Assembly: GCF_000211475.1 (NCBI RefSeq)
Contig: NC_015474.1
Span: forward strand, 1,178,001-1,242,000
From: Pyrococcus sp. NA2
GTDB taxonomy: Archaea > Methanobacteriota_B > Thermococci > Thermococcales > Thermococcaceae
DNA length: 64,000 nucleotides
Direction: 5' to 3'
In this document: positions 1 to 8,303 of the stretch, in pieces
Numbering within the stretch: position 1 is the stretch's first letter
Layout of the letters: the number at the start of each line of letters is the position of its first letter
Made by a program: the position numbers and the translations under genes
The notes under the pieces: model-generated
Seen by the model: the letters and a program-made list of their open reading frames with translations, nothing else
Databases searched by the model: none
What the model was told of the DNA's origin: nothing

Positions 1-49
1 CCAAGGTAAAGGCCACAAATTTAAAAATTGTTTTGGTTAATTTTAAAAT

Positions 50-207
50 GTCCGACCCCGCCCGGAGGCCCGACCGAGGGAGCGTGCCGAGAAAGGCGCG
101 CAATGAACGAGGCGACGTCACCGGGCGGACAGGGCTCGGTCTCCGGGGCCGCCTGAGATTGCCGAGAATGGCGAGCGATGAAGGCGGGCGGATAATCCGA
201 GCCTATA
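50..207 (+). ncRNA. probable double-hairpin H/ACA guide RNA
   Basis: A very GC-rich block in AT-rich DNA folds into two consecutive hairpins. Hairpin 1 closes with 58-65 paired to 121-128 (8 bp) and is followed at once by ACA (129-131). Hairpin 2 closes with about 132-139 paired to 197-204 and is followed by ATA (205-207). Each hairpin carries near its tip GA-rich bulges opposite ATGA (111-116 and 176-181 regions), as expected for L7Ae kink-turns. A TATA-like AATTTAAAAATTG at 18-30 would place the start near 50 on the plus strand. Family knowledge: Pyrococcus H/ACA sRNAs guide rRNA pseudouridylation and are GC-rich. The RNA target and exact ends are not determined; the 3' end abuts the convergent ribK stop. 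Confidence 0.6.
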
Positions 208-844
208 TAATCTCAATTCTCACCCTATCTCCATCCTTCAAATTAAGGGTTTCCCTTAGGCTTACGGGAGCTATTATTTCAGCTATCTTTGGGGGGTGAA
301 CAGTTCTAGATGGAATAACTATCGCACCCTCGATTTCATCGATTTTAACCCTATAAGCTCTAACATCCCCGAAAGTTCTTCCATTCTTCGTAAACCCAGG
401 GATAACTATTGGTCTCGCAGTACAAAGTGCATCAAATATTGTCTTTGGGAAGATTACCCTCACATTAAGAGTTCCTGGATAAGGGTCAAACCCTAGGTAT
501 TCCTTTATTAACGGTGCATATTGTCTAACGTAATAAGCTCCCTCCCCTATTCCAGAAATGACCTCTCCAACTATCACTCCTGAATACAATGCCGATGATA
601 TCTCCTCATACAATTTTTCCAATAATTGTACTCCTTTATCCGTCAGGATGACGAATGTTCCTTTCTTGGATTCCCTCTTTTCTATATATCCGTTTGTCTT
701 TAACTCTTCGAGCCATCTGAGTATTGTCTGAGGAGAGACATCAAGTTCCTTACTTAACTCTCTTAGAGTTATCGAGATTTCCTTTCCAATTCCCCCTCTT
801 TTGGCGAGTTTTATTAGAAGTGTAAGTGTCTTTAACTTCATCAA
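203..844 (-). CDS. ribK: CTP-dependent riboflavin kinase (HTH-RibK fusion)
   Basis: Archaeal riboflavin kinase of the DUF120 family makes FMN from riboflavin using CTP. Residues 1-75 form a winged helix-turn-helix ([19 protein letters not shown]), and residues about 85-213 form the kinase barrel with the family signatures [28 protein letters not shown] and PSRTVHPP. The HTH-kinase architecture and 213-residue length are usual for Euryarchaeota. The HTH may let the protein act as an autoregulator, but nothing here shows it. The start lies 95 nt inside the 3' end of the upstream endonuclease V gene, so the two are probably co-transcribed and translationally coupled. Confidence 0.93.
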   Translation of the reverse strand: MMKLKTLTLLIKLAKRGGIGKEISITLRELSKELDVSPQTILRWLEELKTNGYIEKRESKKGTFVILTDKGVQLLEKLYEEISSALYSGVIVGEVISGIGEGAYYVRQYAPLIKEYLGFDPYPGTLNVRVIFPKTIFDALCTARPIVIPGFTKNGRTFGDVRAYRVKIDEIEGAIVIPSRTVHPPKIAEIIAPVSLRETLNLKDGDRVRIEII

Positions 845-1388
845 ACTTCCCCTTGGATAGTTTGTCAGCCAGTTTTAATGGTTTCGGATAACCTCCTTCG
901 TCAAGTAACTTTTCGACGATACTAACGGCATCGTCAAGCGTAATCAAGTTACCAACACTAACGTAAACTTTCCCAACTTTCCTATAACTATCCGGAGGAG
1001 TTCCACGGAGTAGCTTTTTTGCCACACCAATCGTGGGTTTTCCGAGTAGTAATCCAATGTGAGATGCAAGTCCATATCCCCTTGGATGTGCTTTCCCATG
1101 GCCTTCTACCATTAAGACATCGAACTCTTCTCCCTTTATTGCCAACAATATTGGTCTTGTCTCCCTCAAGAAAAAGAATGTGGGGATGTAAGGATAACTT
1201 ATATTGGTCTCAACGATCTTTGTTCTAAGTATCGTAGGCTTAGGGAAAGAGCAGATAACTAAAGCAGCTCTGGCGGTATTATTTTTATATGAGACATCGA
1301 CAGCGGCAACCTTTTCAACTTTCCCAATTTTTCTCTCCGTTATCTTTGAACTTAACTTTTTCTGAACTTCGGCTATCTTTTTTAGCAT
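750..1388 (-). CDS. nfi: endonuclease V (deoxyinosine 3' endonuclease)
   Basis: Nicks DNA one base 3' of deaminated adenine (inosine), a repair role important at high temperature. The first catalytic aspartate sits in AAVDVSY (near residue 31), the glutamate in FFLRETRP, and the third acidic/His region is [17 protein letters not shown], followed by the conserved GVAKKLL. The N-terminal helix ([15 protein letters not shown]) supports the ATG start. The C-terminal about 30 residues (lysine- and asparagine-rich, ending NSKRVK) are encoded within the ribK start region and look like a non-conserved tail. The start overlaps the end of the translin gene by 74 nt. Confidence 0.92.
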   Translation of the reverse strand: MLKKIAEVQKKLSSKITERKIGKVEKVAAVDVSYKNNTARAALVICSFPKPTILRTKIVETNISYPYIPTFFFLRETRPILLAIKGEEFDVLMVEGHGKAHPRGYGLASHIGLLLGKPTIGVAKKLLRGTPPDSYRKVGKVYVSVGNLITLDDAVSIVEKLLDEGGYPKPLKLADKLSKGKFDEVKDTYTSNKTRQKRGNWKGNLDNSKRVK

Positions 1389-1998
1389 TTAAAACACCTT
1401 CAATCTTCTCTTCTAATCTTCTGTTTACCTTAGCCCTAGTCAAATCTTCGAGTGTCCTTTCTAATATATATCTAGCTTGATCCTGCTTTTGTCTGATGTT
1501 AACCAAACCTTTGGGGTACTCTAGGGTCATCAGCTCTTCATATACCCTCTCCATGAAATTATAGGTCTCCTCTGCAACTTTTAGGTTTCCTTTCATCAAG
1601 TTTATTAGGAAGTGTCTCCTCAATTCTCCTATGAAATCTCCCAGCCCAAGAATATAATCTTGGGGTGGCACTTTAAGTTCTTCAAAACTTGGAAAATCTT
1701 TATCAGTGAGATATCTGTATAGAAGCATCGCTTCAACGAACTCTTGATTTGCTGTTTGAACGTATCCTGTGTAATAAAGGTCTTCATGACCCTTTAGAAT
1801 CTCTCTAAGGTTTTTAACAAGTTCATAGGCCTTATCAAGCCTTTCCTTTGCAAGATCTAGTTCCCCTCTGTGGATTGCCTTTATTGCATCTCCGCTCAAC
1901 CTCACAATATCTCTTGTTATTTGAAGTGCTTCCTCCCTAAGTCTGTCCTTTTCGTCCAGAACGCTCTTAGCAATTGATATTACTTCTTCAATCCTCAT
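1315..1998 (-). CDS. translin family protein
   Basis: An all-helical protein of 227 residues with the archaeal translin (COG2178) pattern: an N-terminal amphipathic helix, [21 protein letters not shown], then [15 protein letters not shown] and [17 protein letters not shown]. Family knowledge: translins form ring-like oligomers that bind single-stranded nucleic acid and, with TRAX relatives, act as RNases; the archaeal role is not settled. The last about 25 residues overlap the next gene and are charged and low in complexity. It is the first gene of a translin-endoV-ribK chain, divergent from tfs, with its promoter in the 1999-2078 gap. Confidence 0.85.
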   Translation of the reverse strand: MRIEEVISIAKSVLDEKDRLREEALQITRDIVRLSGDAIKAIHRGELDLAKERLDKAYELVKNLREILKGHEDLYYTGYVQTANQEFVEAMLLYRYLTDKDFPSFEELKVPPQDYILGLGDFIGELRRHFLINLMKGNLKVAEETYNFMERVYEELMTLEYPKGLVNIRQKQDQARYILERTLEDLTRAKVNRRLEEKIEGVLNAKKDSRSSEKVKFKDNGEKNWES

Positions 1999-2078
1999 CC
2001 TGGACCCTCACCTAGTAGTGAAAAGTTTTTATTTTAAATCTCCTTACCTTGTCCTTGGCTAAATTGGAGGTGAGAGAG

Positions 2079-2411
2079 ATGGTAAAGTTTTGTCCCAAAT
2101 GTGGCAGTATCATGGTTCCCGACAAGAAGAGGGGTGTTTTCGTTTGTAGGCGGTGTGGTTATGAGGAACCAATAAATCCTGAGGATGCTAAGGCATACAA
2201 GAGGACTGAGGAAGTTAAACACAGGCCTGACGAGGGGGTTATCGTTGTTGAGCAAGATTTCTCTACATTACCAACGGCAAAAGTAACATGTCCAAAGTGT
2301 GGCTATCATGAGGCATGGTACTGGGAGTTACAGACAAGGGCAGGAGACGAACCAAGTACAATATTCTTTAAGTGTAAAAGGTGTGGTTACGTATGGAGGA
2401 GTTACGAATAG
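2079..2411 (+). CDS. tfs: transcription factor S (TFIIS/RPB9-like cleavage factor)
   Basis: Archaeal TFS binds RNA polymerase and stimulates cleavage of backtracked RNA. The start chosen (ATG 2079) gives MVKFCPKCGS and has GGAGGTGAGAG just upstream; an earlier in-frame start at 2049 lacks support. The N-terminal zinc ribbon uses CPKC and CRRC. The C-terminal TFIIS-type ribbon uses CPKC and CKRC with the acidic catalytic hairpin RAGDEPST between them. At 110 residues it has the family length. A TATA-like TTTTATTTTAAAT lies near 2027-2039. It heads a cluster with pcn and GINS15. Confidence 0.95.
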   Translation: MVKFCPKCGSIMVPDKKRGVFVCRRCGYEEPINPEDAKAYKRTEEVKHRPDEGVIVVEQDFSTLPTAKVTCPKCGYHEAWYWELQTRAGDEPSTIFFKCKRCGYVWRSYE

Positions 2412-2572
2412 AGGTACTAAAGAGGTTAGCTGAAAGGGCCTTGAAGGATTTGGAGGAGGCTTATAAGCGAATTCCCGAATTTAATAACGGAAAGACTTAT
2501 CTATTAAGAGGTAAAGAAAGGGTTAGGCTTATGCTTAATATCTTAAAGGAGGGGGAAAAAGATGCCATTTGA
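2393..2572 (+). CDS. conserved small helical protein between tfs and pcn
   Basis: A 59-residue, highly charged, helical protein starting at MEELRIEVLKRL, with a conserved-looking YLLRGKERVRLMLNIL. The ATG at 2393 overlaps the tfs stop by 19 nt, and the end overlaps the PCNA start by 11 nt, so it is tightly embedded in the tfs-pcn operon. I do not recognise a function. Its position between TFS and PCNA suggests a conserved operon member rather than a spurious ORF. Confidence 0.7.
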   Translation: MEELRIEVLKRLAERALKDLEEAYKRIPEFNNGKTYLLRGKERVRLMLNILKEGEKDAI

Positions 2573-3311
2573 GATAGTATTTGAGGGAGCAAAGGAGTTT
2601 GCTCAGTTAATCGAGACGGCAAGTAGACTTATCGATGAAGCTGCATTCAAGGTGACATCAGAAGGAATAAGTATGAGGGCAATGGATCCTAGTAGGGTCG
2701 TCCTGATAGATCTCAACCTTCCATCAAGTATCTTCAGCAAGTACGAGGTTGAAGGGGAGGAGACTATTGGAGTCAATATGGACCACCTCAAAAAAGTACT
2801 CAAGAGAGGAAAGGCCAAAGATACACTGATACTCAGAAAGGGAGAGGAAAACTTCCTTGAAATAAGCTTGCAGGGAACTGCAACTAGAACCTTTAGACTT
2901 CCCTTAATAGATGTCGAGGAGATTGAGGTAGAATTACCTGACTTGCCTTACACTGCAAAGGTCGTTGTGCTTGGAGAAGTGCTGAAAGAAGCTGTGAAAG
3001 ATGCTTCTCTCGTCAGTGACTCTTTGAAATTCATAGCTAAAGAGAACGAGTTCATAATGAAGGCTGAAGGTGAAACCCAAGAAGTAGAAGTCAGGCTAAC
3101 TCTGGAAGATGAGGGCTTACTCGACATGGAAGTCCAGGAGGAAACCAAGAGCGCATATGGAGTTAGCTATCTTGCAGATATGGTAAAGGGGATTGGCAAG
3201 GCAGACGAAGTGACAATGAGATTCGGGAACGAGATGCCAATGCAAATGGAGTATTACATTAGAGACGAAGGTAGGCTAACATTCCTACTGGCTCCAAGAG
3301 TTGAAGAGTGA
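2562..3311 (+). CDS. pcn: DNA sliding clamp PCNA
   Basis: A homotrimeric clamp tethering polymerases, ligase, FEN1 and others. The 249-residue protein begins MPFEIVFEGAKEFAQLI and ends with the tail LLAPRVEE that forms part of the PIP-box pocket. The DNA-facing lysine/arginine segment LKRGKAKDTLILRKGEEN and the interdomain connector around VDLIDVEEIEVELPDLP-type sequence are intact. GGAGGGGGAAAAAG precedes the ATG. Sequence matches Pyrococcus PCNAs closely but differs from P. furiosus in many positions. It is followed by GINS15, so clamp and replicative helicase accessory are expressed together. Confidence 0.98.
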   Translation: MPFEIVFEGAKEFAQLIETASRLIDEAAFKVTSEGISMRAMDPSRVVLIDLNLPSSIFSKYEVEGEETIGVNMDHLKKVLKRGKAKDTLILRKGEENFLEISLQGTATRTFRLPLIDVEEIEVELPDLPYTAKVVVLGEVLKEAVKDASLVSDSLKFIAKENEFIMKAEGETQEVEVRLTLEDEGLLDMEVQEETKSAYGVSYLADMVKGIGKADEVTMRFGNEMPMQMEYYIRDEGRLTFLLAPRVEE

Positions 3312-3341
3312 TTTTTCTTTACATATTTTTAGGGGATTGAC

Positions 3342-3902
3342 ATGGATATTGAAGTATTAAGGCGTCTCCTCGAGAGAGAACTTTCTTCAGATGAGCTAAC
3401 AGAGATTGATGAGGAATTTTACAAGGATTTGGCTAGTTTTAGGAAGGCTCTAGAGTTAAATGCAGAGAGACACGAAGAAAGAGGGGAAAACGTTGAAAAA
3501 AGGCTTTACCTAGCTCAACTTTCTCTAGTTCAGAACATAGCTAGGGAAATATTGAAGATAAGGCTTCATAAGATAGTTGACATGGTGTTTGAGGGCGTTC
3601 CTAAGAATCTTGTTGGTGATGAGAAAAAGATATTTGCAATATTATCAGCTTTTGTCAACGGGGAACCTATCTCCCTAGAGTTGGAAGCTGAAGTCCCTGA
3701 GAGTAAAGAGGAGGAGAAAGGTAAAAAAATACCAACATTTGTTGAACTATATCTTATAAAATCAGACATTCCAAAGATAATTGACGAGAGTCTAAATGAG
3801 TATGGTCCTTTTAAATCTGGCGATCTCGTTACCCTGCCAAGGTCAATAGGTAATGTTCTAGTTAAAAGGGAGGTCGCTGAAAGGATAATTGTCAGAATTT
3901 GA
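3342..3902 (+). CDS. gins15: GINS complex subunit Gins15 (Gins51)
   Basis: Subunit of the archaeal GINS tetramer that links MCM helicase and Cdc45/GAN in the replisome. The N-terminal helical A-domain (residues 1-105) precedes a variable acidic linker (about 118-130, PESKEEEKGKK) and a C-terminal small B-domain with FKSGDLVTLPRSIGNVLVKREVAERI. The A-then-B order marks the Sld5/Psf1-like Gins15 class, not Gins23. It lies 30 bp after pcn. Its 3' end overlaps the convergent MFS gene by 11 bp. Confidence 0.85.
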   Translation: MDIEVLRRLLERELSSDELTEIDEEFYKDLASFRKALELNAERHEERGENVEKRLYLAQLSLVQNIAREILKIRLHKIVDMVFEGVPKNLVGDEKKIFAILSAFVNGEPISLELEAEVPESKEEEKGKKIPTFVELYLIKSDIPKIIDESLNEYGPFKSGDLVTLPRSIGNVLVKREVAERIIVRI

Positions 3903-5124
3903 GCGTCAAGATGAAGCCGAGAAGTAAGACGGGTACCGTTGAGTACAACATCATGGTAAATCCAAACTTATCTGCAAGGAACCCTCCAAGTAGGGGTCCT
4001 ATTACCCAACCGAGGGTCATCATTGTACTTAGGAGGCCCATTCCTTGACCTCTCTCGCTTAAAGGAACTCTTTTAGCAACATAAGTTGATGAAGCGCTAG
4101 TTAGCATTGCCCACTTAATCCCGGAAAGTATCGAGACTAAGCTCATGAGGAAGACGCTATTTGCAAAAGTGTAACCTAAGAAGGTTAGGATATATCCAAT
4201 TATAGCTAGCCTGTAAAATACTTTCTCCCCATACTTATCAATTAGTCTCCCAACGAATAATGATCCTATGGCGGCAGCAAGGGAGTCTATTCCAAAGAGA
4301 AAACCAACGTATTCTTCTCCAAATTTCTCCTGGAAGTATACGGAAACGGTGGAGTAAACTTCTCCCGAGGCCATCATAGCTAAAAGAACTGAGATATAGA
4401 ATATTCCAAGTTTACCTGCCATTAACTTTTTAAATGCAAGTCCTCTAAGCTCAACTTTCTCGGATTCTCTTCCCTCTTTCACTATTATTATTCCATTCAA
4501 ATTTCCTCTTGGTCGTCCCCTCTCCCTTATCTGGAGCAAGAATACTAATGAGACTAGGGAAATTATTGATGTTATTATGAATGCACTCTTTATTCCGAAG
4601 CTCTTAACTGCATATCCCCCAAGAAAGTTTCCAGCCATGAATCCCATATTTTCAACGAAGTTAAAGAATCCAAACATCGAACCCACCCTTGGGGAAAGTT
4701 CGGAAATCAAAGCTGAACGTGCTGGTGCGAGAGATGCTCCTATTGTCCCTTGGAATGCTCTCAAAGCTAGAAGAAGTATTGGGGTAGTTATTAAAGCTGC
4801 GAAGCAATATGTAGTCCCAGAGGATAGTACACCTAGGATTATGAAAGGTTTCCTTTTTCCACTCTTATCCGATAAGTAGCCAAAGGGGTACTGAAATACT
4901 GTGGAAGTTAAATTGTAAACAACACTCAACAGACCTACAAAGAGCATGCTCCCTCCAATCAGTTTCATATAGACAGAGAGGTACGGATATCCTATTCCCC
5001 AAGCCATGTCTGCAAAGAACATTCCTACTGCAAAGAATAAGATGTTTCTCTTTATGGTATTTCTCCTAACCTTTCCCGTTTTCTCTCTGATTCCTTGTAT
5101 TAATGTTGCTTCTCTGATCCTCAT
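3892..5124 (-). CDS. MFS transporter
   Basis: A major facilitator superfamily permease of 410 residues with about 12 membrane segments. The signature loop between segments 2 and 3 is visible as GYLSDKSGKRKPFI (near residue 85), and its counterpart in the second half is VGRLIDKYGEKVF. A charged central loop (about 195-230) separates the halves. The first about 28 residues are basic and cytoplasmic. The substrate cannot be inferred from sequence or neighbours; drug or sugar efflux-type members look like this. Confidence 0.85.
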   Translation of the reverse strand: MRIREATLIQGIREKTGKVRRNTIKRNILFFAVGMFFADMAWGIGYPYLSVYMKLIGGSMLFVGLLSVVYNLTSTVFQYPFGYLSDKSGKRKPFIILGVLSSGTTYCFAALITTPILLLALRAFQGTIGASLAPARSALISELSPRVGSMFGFFNFVENMGFMAGNFLGGYAVKSFGIKSAFIITSIISLVSLVFLLQIRERGRPRGNLNGIIIVKEGRESEKVELRGLAFKKLMAGKLGIFYISVLLAMMASGEVYSTVSVYFQEKFGEEYVGFLFGIDSLAAAIGSLFVGRLIDKYGEKVFYRLAIIGYILTFLGYTFANSVFLMSLVSILSGIKWAMLTSASSTYVAKRVPLSERGQGMGLLSTMMTLGWVIGPLLGGFLADKFGFTMMLYSTVPVLLLGFILTLKF

Positions 5125-5207
5125 TGAGATTCACCTCTGAACGTTTAGCTGAATGGCATAATGTAGTAAAGCTTATAAGTTCATCGGAAACTAAGAATTT
5201 ATCGAGT

Positions 5208-5353
5208 GGGGGCGTGGTGTAGCCTGGCCTATCATCGCGGGCTCCAGAGGCCATGAGGATAGGCGGGTTTGCTGACCTCGGGGCGTGATGAACCTTTGGA
5301 GCCCCGAGGGCCGGAGAAACCCGCGGACCGGGGTTCAAATCCCCGCGCCCCCA
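5208..5353 (+). tRNA. tRNA-Trp (CCA anticodon) with a 71-nt intron
   Basis: Acceptor stem 5208-5214 pairs with 5346-5352; discriminator A is at 5353, and an encoded CCA follows at 5354-5356. The anticodon stem 5237-5241 pairs with 5320-5324, with anticodon CCA at 5244-5246. The T arm (CCGGGGTTCAAATCCCCG) is perfect. An intron of about 71 nt (about 5248-5318) interrupts the anticodon loop after position 37, the canonical archaeal site. A TATA-like CTTATAA lies at 5172-5178. Confidence 0.95.
5248..5318 (+). ncRNA. tRNA-Trp intron with box C/D guide features
   Basis: Within the intron are a box C-like ATGAGGA (about 5253-5259), CTGA as box D' (5272-5275), a perfect box C/C' GTGATGA (5285-5291), and a degenerate box D (CCGA near 5304). 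Family knowledge: in Euryarchaeota the pre-tRNA-Trp intron is itself a C/D RNA guiding 2'-O-methylation of tRNA-Trp at C34 and U39. The guide segments flanking these boxes would base-pair with the anticodon region of the same transcript. Exact splice sites are inferred from stem pairing. Confidence 0.8.
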
Positions 5354-5358
5354 CCATT

Positions 5359-6045
5359 TTATTCTTCTAAGGCAAGTTTTACTGCAACTTCAGCGATGAT
5401 ATCCATGGGGTCTATTAATTTTGCTTTAAGGTCTTCCTGGTTTATAACGACACTAACCTCAGTACAACCTGCTATAATACAATCAGCTCCTCTTTCTTCA
5501 AGCTTCTTAGCAATTCCAAGAAGAATCTTCCTTCCAAGCTCCAAGTTACCAGCTTTAACACCTTGATAAATTCCTTTCATAACTTCATCTTGTTCATGCT
5601 CACTTGGTGTTAGTACTTCTATTCCAAGTTTATTAAGCTCGTTGTGATAAACCTTGCTAACTATTGTTCCAGTTGTTGCTATCAATCCAACTTTCTTGCA
5701 TCCCTCGTCTTTAACTCTCTTAGCTGTCTCTTCGATCATGCTAATAACTGGTATTTTCACGCTCTTTCTTATGTCTTCAATAAAGGCATGGGCAGTGTTG
5801 CAGGGCATTACTATAAAGTCTGCTCCACATTCTTCGAGTTTCTTAGCTGTCCAGATCAATTGAGGTCTTGGATCTTCCCCCTTTCCAAGTATGTAAGCCG
5901 TTCTATCTGGAATCTGGGGGTTATTAAAAATTATAATCTTTGGATGATCTTGATCCTTCTCTGCTGGAGTTTTCTCTACTATCCTCCTGAATAGATCAGC
6001 AGTTGCTAAAGGCCCCATTCCACCGAGAATTCCAATTACCCTCAT
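5359..6045 (-). CDS. aspartate racemase (Asp/Glu racemase family)
   Basis: A cofactor-independent racemase interconverting L- and D-aspartate. Both catalytic cysteines are present: Cys82 in MPCNTAH and Cys194 in AGCTEVS, the same positions as in the structurally characterised P. horikoshii enzyme. The N-terminal [11 protein letters not shown] substrate loop is intact. The 228-residue length is typical. Its start overlaps the end of the upstream cobalamin adenosyltransferase gene by 4 bp (ATGA type), so the pair forms an operon. A role for D-Asp in this organism is not evident. Confidence 0.93.
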   Translation of the reverse strand: MRVIGILGGMGPLATADLFRRIVEKTPAEKDQDHPKIIIFNNPQIPDRTAYILGKGEDPRPQLIWTAKKLEECGADFIVMPCNTAHAFIEDIRKSVKIPVISMIEETAKRVKDEGCKKVGLIATTGTIVSKVYHNELNKLGIEVLTPSEHEQDEVMKGIYQGVKAGNLELGRKILLGIAKKLEERGADCIIAGCTEVSVVINQEDLKAKLIDPMDIIAEVAVKLALEE

Positions 6046-6560
6046 AGCTTGGCCTCCCTTACTTTACCTTCCCTAATCTCGATGTCCCTTGCGAGTAAGT
6101 ACAAGAGGTCACTCAACCTGTTTAGGTATATTAGGGCCTTTCTTCCAAGTCCGAACTCTCTGACAAGAGTTGCAATCTTTCTTTCAGCTCTCCTTGCTAT
6201 CGTTCTACAGATATCTAGTTTTGCACTCTCTACAGTTCCTCCAGGTAAAATAAAGGATCTAAGTTCAATCTTTCCTTCATATTCTTTGATCATATTTTCG
6301 AGCCACTCTATGTCTTCATCTTTAATCCCTTCGATTTCTCCCTTACTTCCGAGATGTCCCATGATCTTGTAAATGTCGAGCTGTATCTTGTCTATTATCT
6401 CCCTGATGTCATCTTTTACGTAGTGTCTGACCTCTCCAAGGAAACTCGTCAACTCATCTAGGGTTCCATTGGCCTCTATTATTGGGGAATCTTTCCAAAC
6501 CTCATCACCCTTAAAGAGTCTCGTTGATCCCTTATCTCCAACCTTCGTCGTGACTCTCAT
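6042..6560 (-). CDS. cob(I)alamin adenosyltransferase, PduO/MMAB type
   Basis: Transfers the adenosyl group of ATP to cob(I)alamin to make coenzyme B12. The ATP-binding N-terminus [19 protein letters not shown] and [10 protein letters not shown] are clear, as is the PduO motif [24 protein letters not shown] near residues 100-125. The rest is a five-helix bundle. 172 residues is the family length. The adenosylcobalamin users in Pyrococcus (methylmalonyl-CoA mutase, ribonucleotide reductase) are outside the window. Confidence 0.93.
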   Translation of the reverse strand: MRVTTKVGDKGSTRLFKGDEVWKDSPIIEANGTLDELTSFLGEVRHYVKDDIREIIDKIQLDIYKIMGHLGSKGEIEGIKDEDIEWLENMIKEYEGKIELRSFILPGGTVESAKLDICRTIARRAERKIATLVREFGLGRKALIYLNRLSDLLYLLARDIEIREGKVREAKL

Positions 6561-6582
6561 AAGTTAACACCAAAATGTTAAT

Positions 6583-7476
6583 CTACTTGGCCAAGAAAAG
6601 CTTAACTACGAGGTTGTCTCCCTTAAGTGAGGTTGATATCCAAAAGACCTTGTATCCATTGACTCTCCTAAGCATGTATTCAACTATGAAACTCACGTAT
6701 TGTTGCATAAACACGCTGTCATACAGTATTCTGAAGTCTTCAAACTCAAAAACCATGATTTTTCTCTCGGTGAAGCCTGTGGGTAACATAATTTCCAGTT
6801 CTCTCCTTGGAAGTAGGCCAGTTCTCCTCCTGAACTCATAGATGAGCATCTTGTTGAATTTCTCAGGATCAATATCTGTCTTATTTAACCTAAAATCTGT
6901 TGGGATTAGGATTTTCAGCTTTGAAACGTTTCCCAGTTCTACTTTATACACCTCTATGAAGGTTATTATTTTTCCCTCTTTTTTGGCAAGTTCAAACCAA
7001 TAAGAGTCAACTCTCTTTGGAGGTAGCTTCTGGTCTAGTATGAACAACTTTCCCGATATGTTAAGGGCTATTGCAGCGTGAAGTGTTGGATTCTCAGCAA
7101 AGTGAAATATCATTAAGTAAACTGGTGTTATGTTAGAGGCCAGGAGGAGGCCCGCTGTGAGAACTGCATAGTCTGTGCAGATCCCCTTTCTCTTCATTAG
7201 GAATTCTGATGGCTTTAATATGATATCACTCTCCTTAGTTTCATCATAGTTAAGGTTTTCATCCTCCCACTTTAGGATGTTCCACACCTTCCACTCTAGG
7301 TTATCTCCAGGGATTTTAGAGGCTTCTTCCCTTAAAAGATAAATTTCTTCAGGTATGTAGCACTTGAGTGCCTGGATTATATCATTGGTTGGTGTGCAAG
7401 AGCTCTCTTCGTGCCTAGATATACATCCAGCGATTAAAACCATCAATGCTATAGCTAGAACTAGGAGACGTCTCAT
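6583..7476 (-). CDS. lipoprotein with transglutaminase-like domain
   Basis: The N-terminus MRRLLVLAIALMVLIAGCIS is a lipoprotein signal with a lipobox cysteine at residue 18. Residues about 60-160 look like a transglutaminase/cysteine-protease fold: FLMKRKGICTDYAVLTAG provides the nucleophile Cys, LHAAIALNI the His, and FILDQKLPP the Asp. The C-terminal half is not recognisable. It is probably anchored to the outer face of the membrane, with its substrate unknown. It lies 2 bp downstream of the exporter genes on the same strand. Confidence 0.75.
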   Translation of the reverse strand: MRRLLVLAIALMVLIAGCISRHEESSCTPTNDIIQALKCYIPEEIYLLREEASKIPGDNLEWKVWNILKWEDENLNYDETKESDIILKPSEFLMKRKGICTDYAVLTAGLLLASNITPVYLMIFHFAENPTLHAAIALNISGKLFILDQKLPPKRVDSYWFELAKKEGKIITFIEVYKVELGNVSKLKILIPTDFRLNKTDIDPEKFNKMLIYEFRRRTGLLPRRELEIMLPTGFTERKIMVFEFEDFRILYDSVFMQQYVSFIVEYMLRRVNGYKVFWISTSLKGDNLVVKLFLAK

Positions 7477-7477
7477 T

Positions 7478-8062
7478 TTATCCCTCCAATGATGCTATCA
7501 TCGGTACTATAACAGGAACAATAAGGGTTAATACGAATCCATGGATGAAGGCTATTACGCTAACTTCCTTTCCCCCAACTTTCGCTATTATTGGAAGTGT
7601 TGAATCCATGGTTGTAGCTCCCCCTATCGATATTGCGACTTCCTTTCCAATTCTTTCACTTAAAATTGGATATGTTATGACGGTCAGTACTTCACGTAGA
7701 AAGTTCGCTAAGAATCCAATGACCCCATACAGTGGAGAAAATTGAGCTAGTACTGCTCCTGTTAGGGAGTACCATCCGACGCCTGCACTGATTGCGAGGG
7801 CCCACTTCATGGATATCCCTGCAAGTATGCTGGCAATTGCACCTCCAATTATGGAACCTAATAGTGTTGCAAACGGGAGCATCAATACCCTTGTAGAAAA
7901 TGTTCTCTTAATGTCACTAATTTTTGCGTTTAGCCCTAAATCTAGGCCAATCACAAATATCAGAGCATATAGAGCTATTTCATAAGAATTCCCTGGATTG
8001 ATGTTGAGCTTTCCGAGAATGAATCCAATTGTTAATGCTATGAGGACTATTATCGTGAACAT
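7478..8062 (-). CDS. LysO-type (DUF340) exporter, large C-terminal part
   Basis: A hydrophobic protein of 194 residues with about 6 membrane segments. It carries the LysO/YbjE hallmarks GVGWYSLTGAVLAQ and ISIGGATTMDSTLPII. The start at 8062 (MFTIIVLIAL) is chosen because GGAGGG precedes it and it sits 1 bp after the stop of the 79-residue upstream partner. In E. coli LysO the two parts are one chain of about 300 residues; here they are two genes. Family function is lysine (amino acid) export. Confidence 0.8.
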   Translation of the reverse strand: MFTIIVLIALTIGFILGKLNINPGNSYEIALYALIFVIGLDLGLNAKISDIKRTFSTRVLMLPFATLLGSIIGGAIASILAGISMKWALAISAGVGWYSLTGAVLAQFSPLYGVIGFLANFLREVLTVITYPILSERIGKEVAISIGGATTMDSTLPIIAKVGGKEVSVIAFIHGFVLTLIVPVIVPMIASLEG

Positions 8063-8063
8063 C

Positions 8064-8303
8064 TCAGTCCCTCCATGTAATTTTTGCAAGGATTAGGCTA
8101 CCTGCTATCGTCATTATCGTAATGACAAGTGAGGATTTTAGAACTTCAATTGCCCTGATTTCAACGCTTCCCGCTTTCATACCCATTAGTAAGACTAGAA
8201 GTACCACAGATGCTGACATAAGTGATTCCGTGTTTACCTTAACTTTTCCCCTAAGCAGATATCCAATCAAGATCCCCAGGATGAGAGGGATTATAATGTT
8301 CAA
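8064..8303 (-). CDS. LysO-type (DUF340) exporter, small N-terminal part
   Basis: A 79-residue membrane protein with three hydrophobic segments (about 2-17, 28-45, 57-75) and the LysO N-terminal motif LLMGMKAGS. It directly precedes the larger part with a 1-bp gap and would assemble with it into a full exporter. The start overlaps the stop of the maturation protease gene by 4 bp. No frameshift is needed to explain the split: both genes have sound starts and ribosome sites. Confidence 0.75.
   Translation of the reverse strand: MNIIIPLILGILIGYLLRGKVKVNTESLMSASVVLLVLLMGMKAGSVEIRAIEVLKSSLVITIMTIAGSLILAKITWRD

Noticed and set aside
33-299. 88-codon plus-strand ORF at the window start
   Set aside because: It lies in the GC-rich H/ACA-like RNA and overlaps the ribK 3' end; the translation is Arg/Gly-rich and not protein-like.
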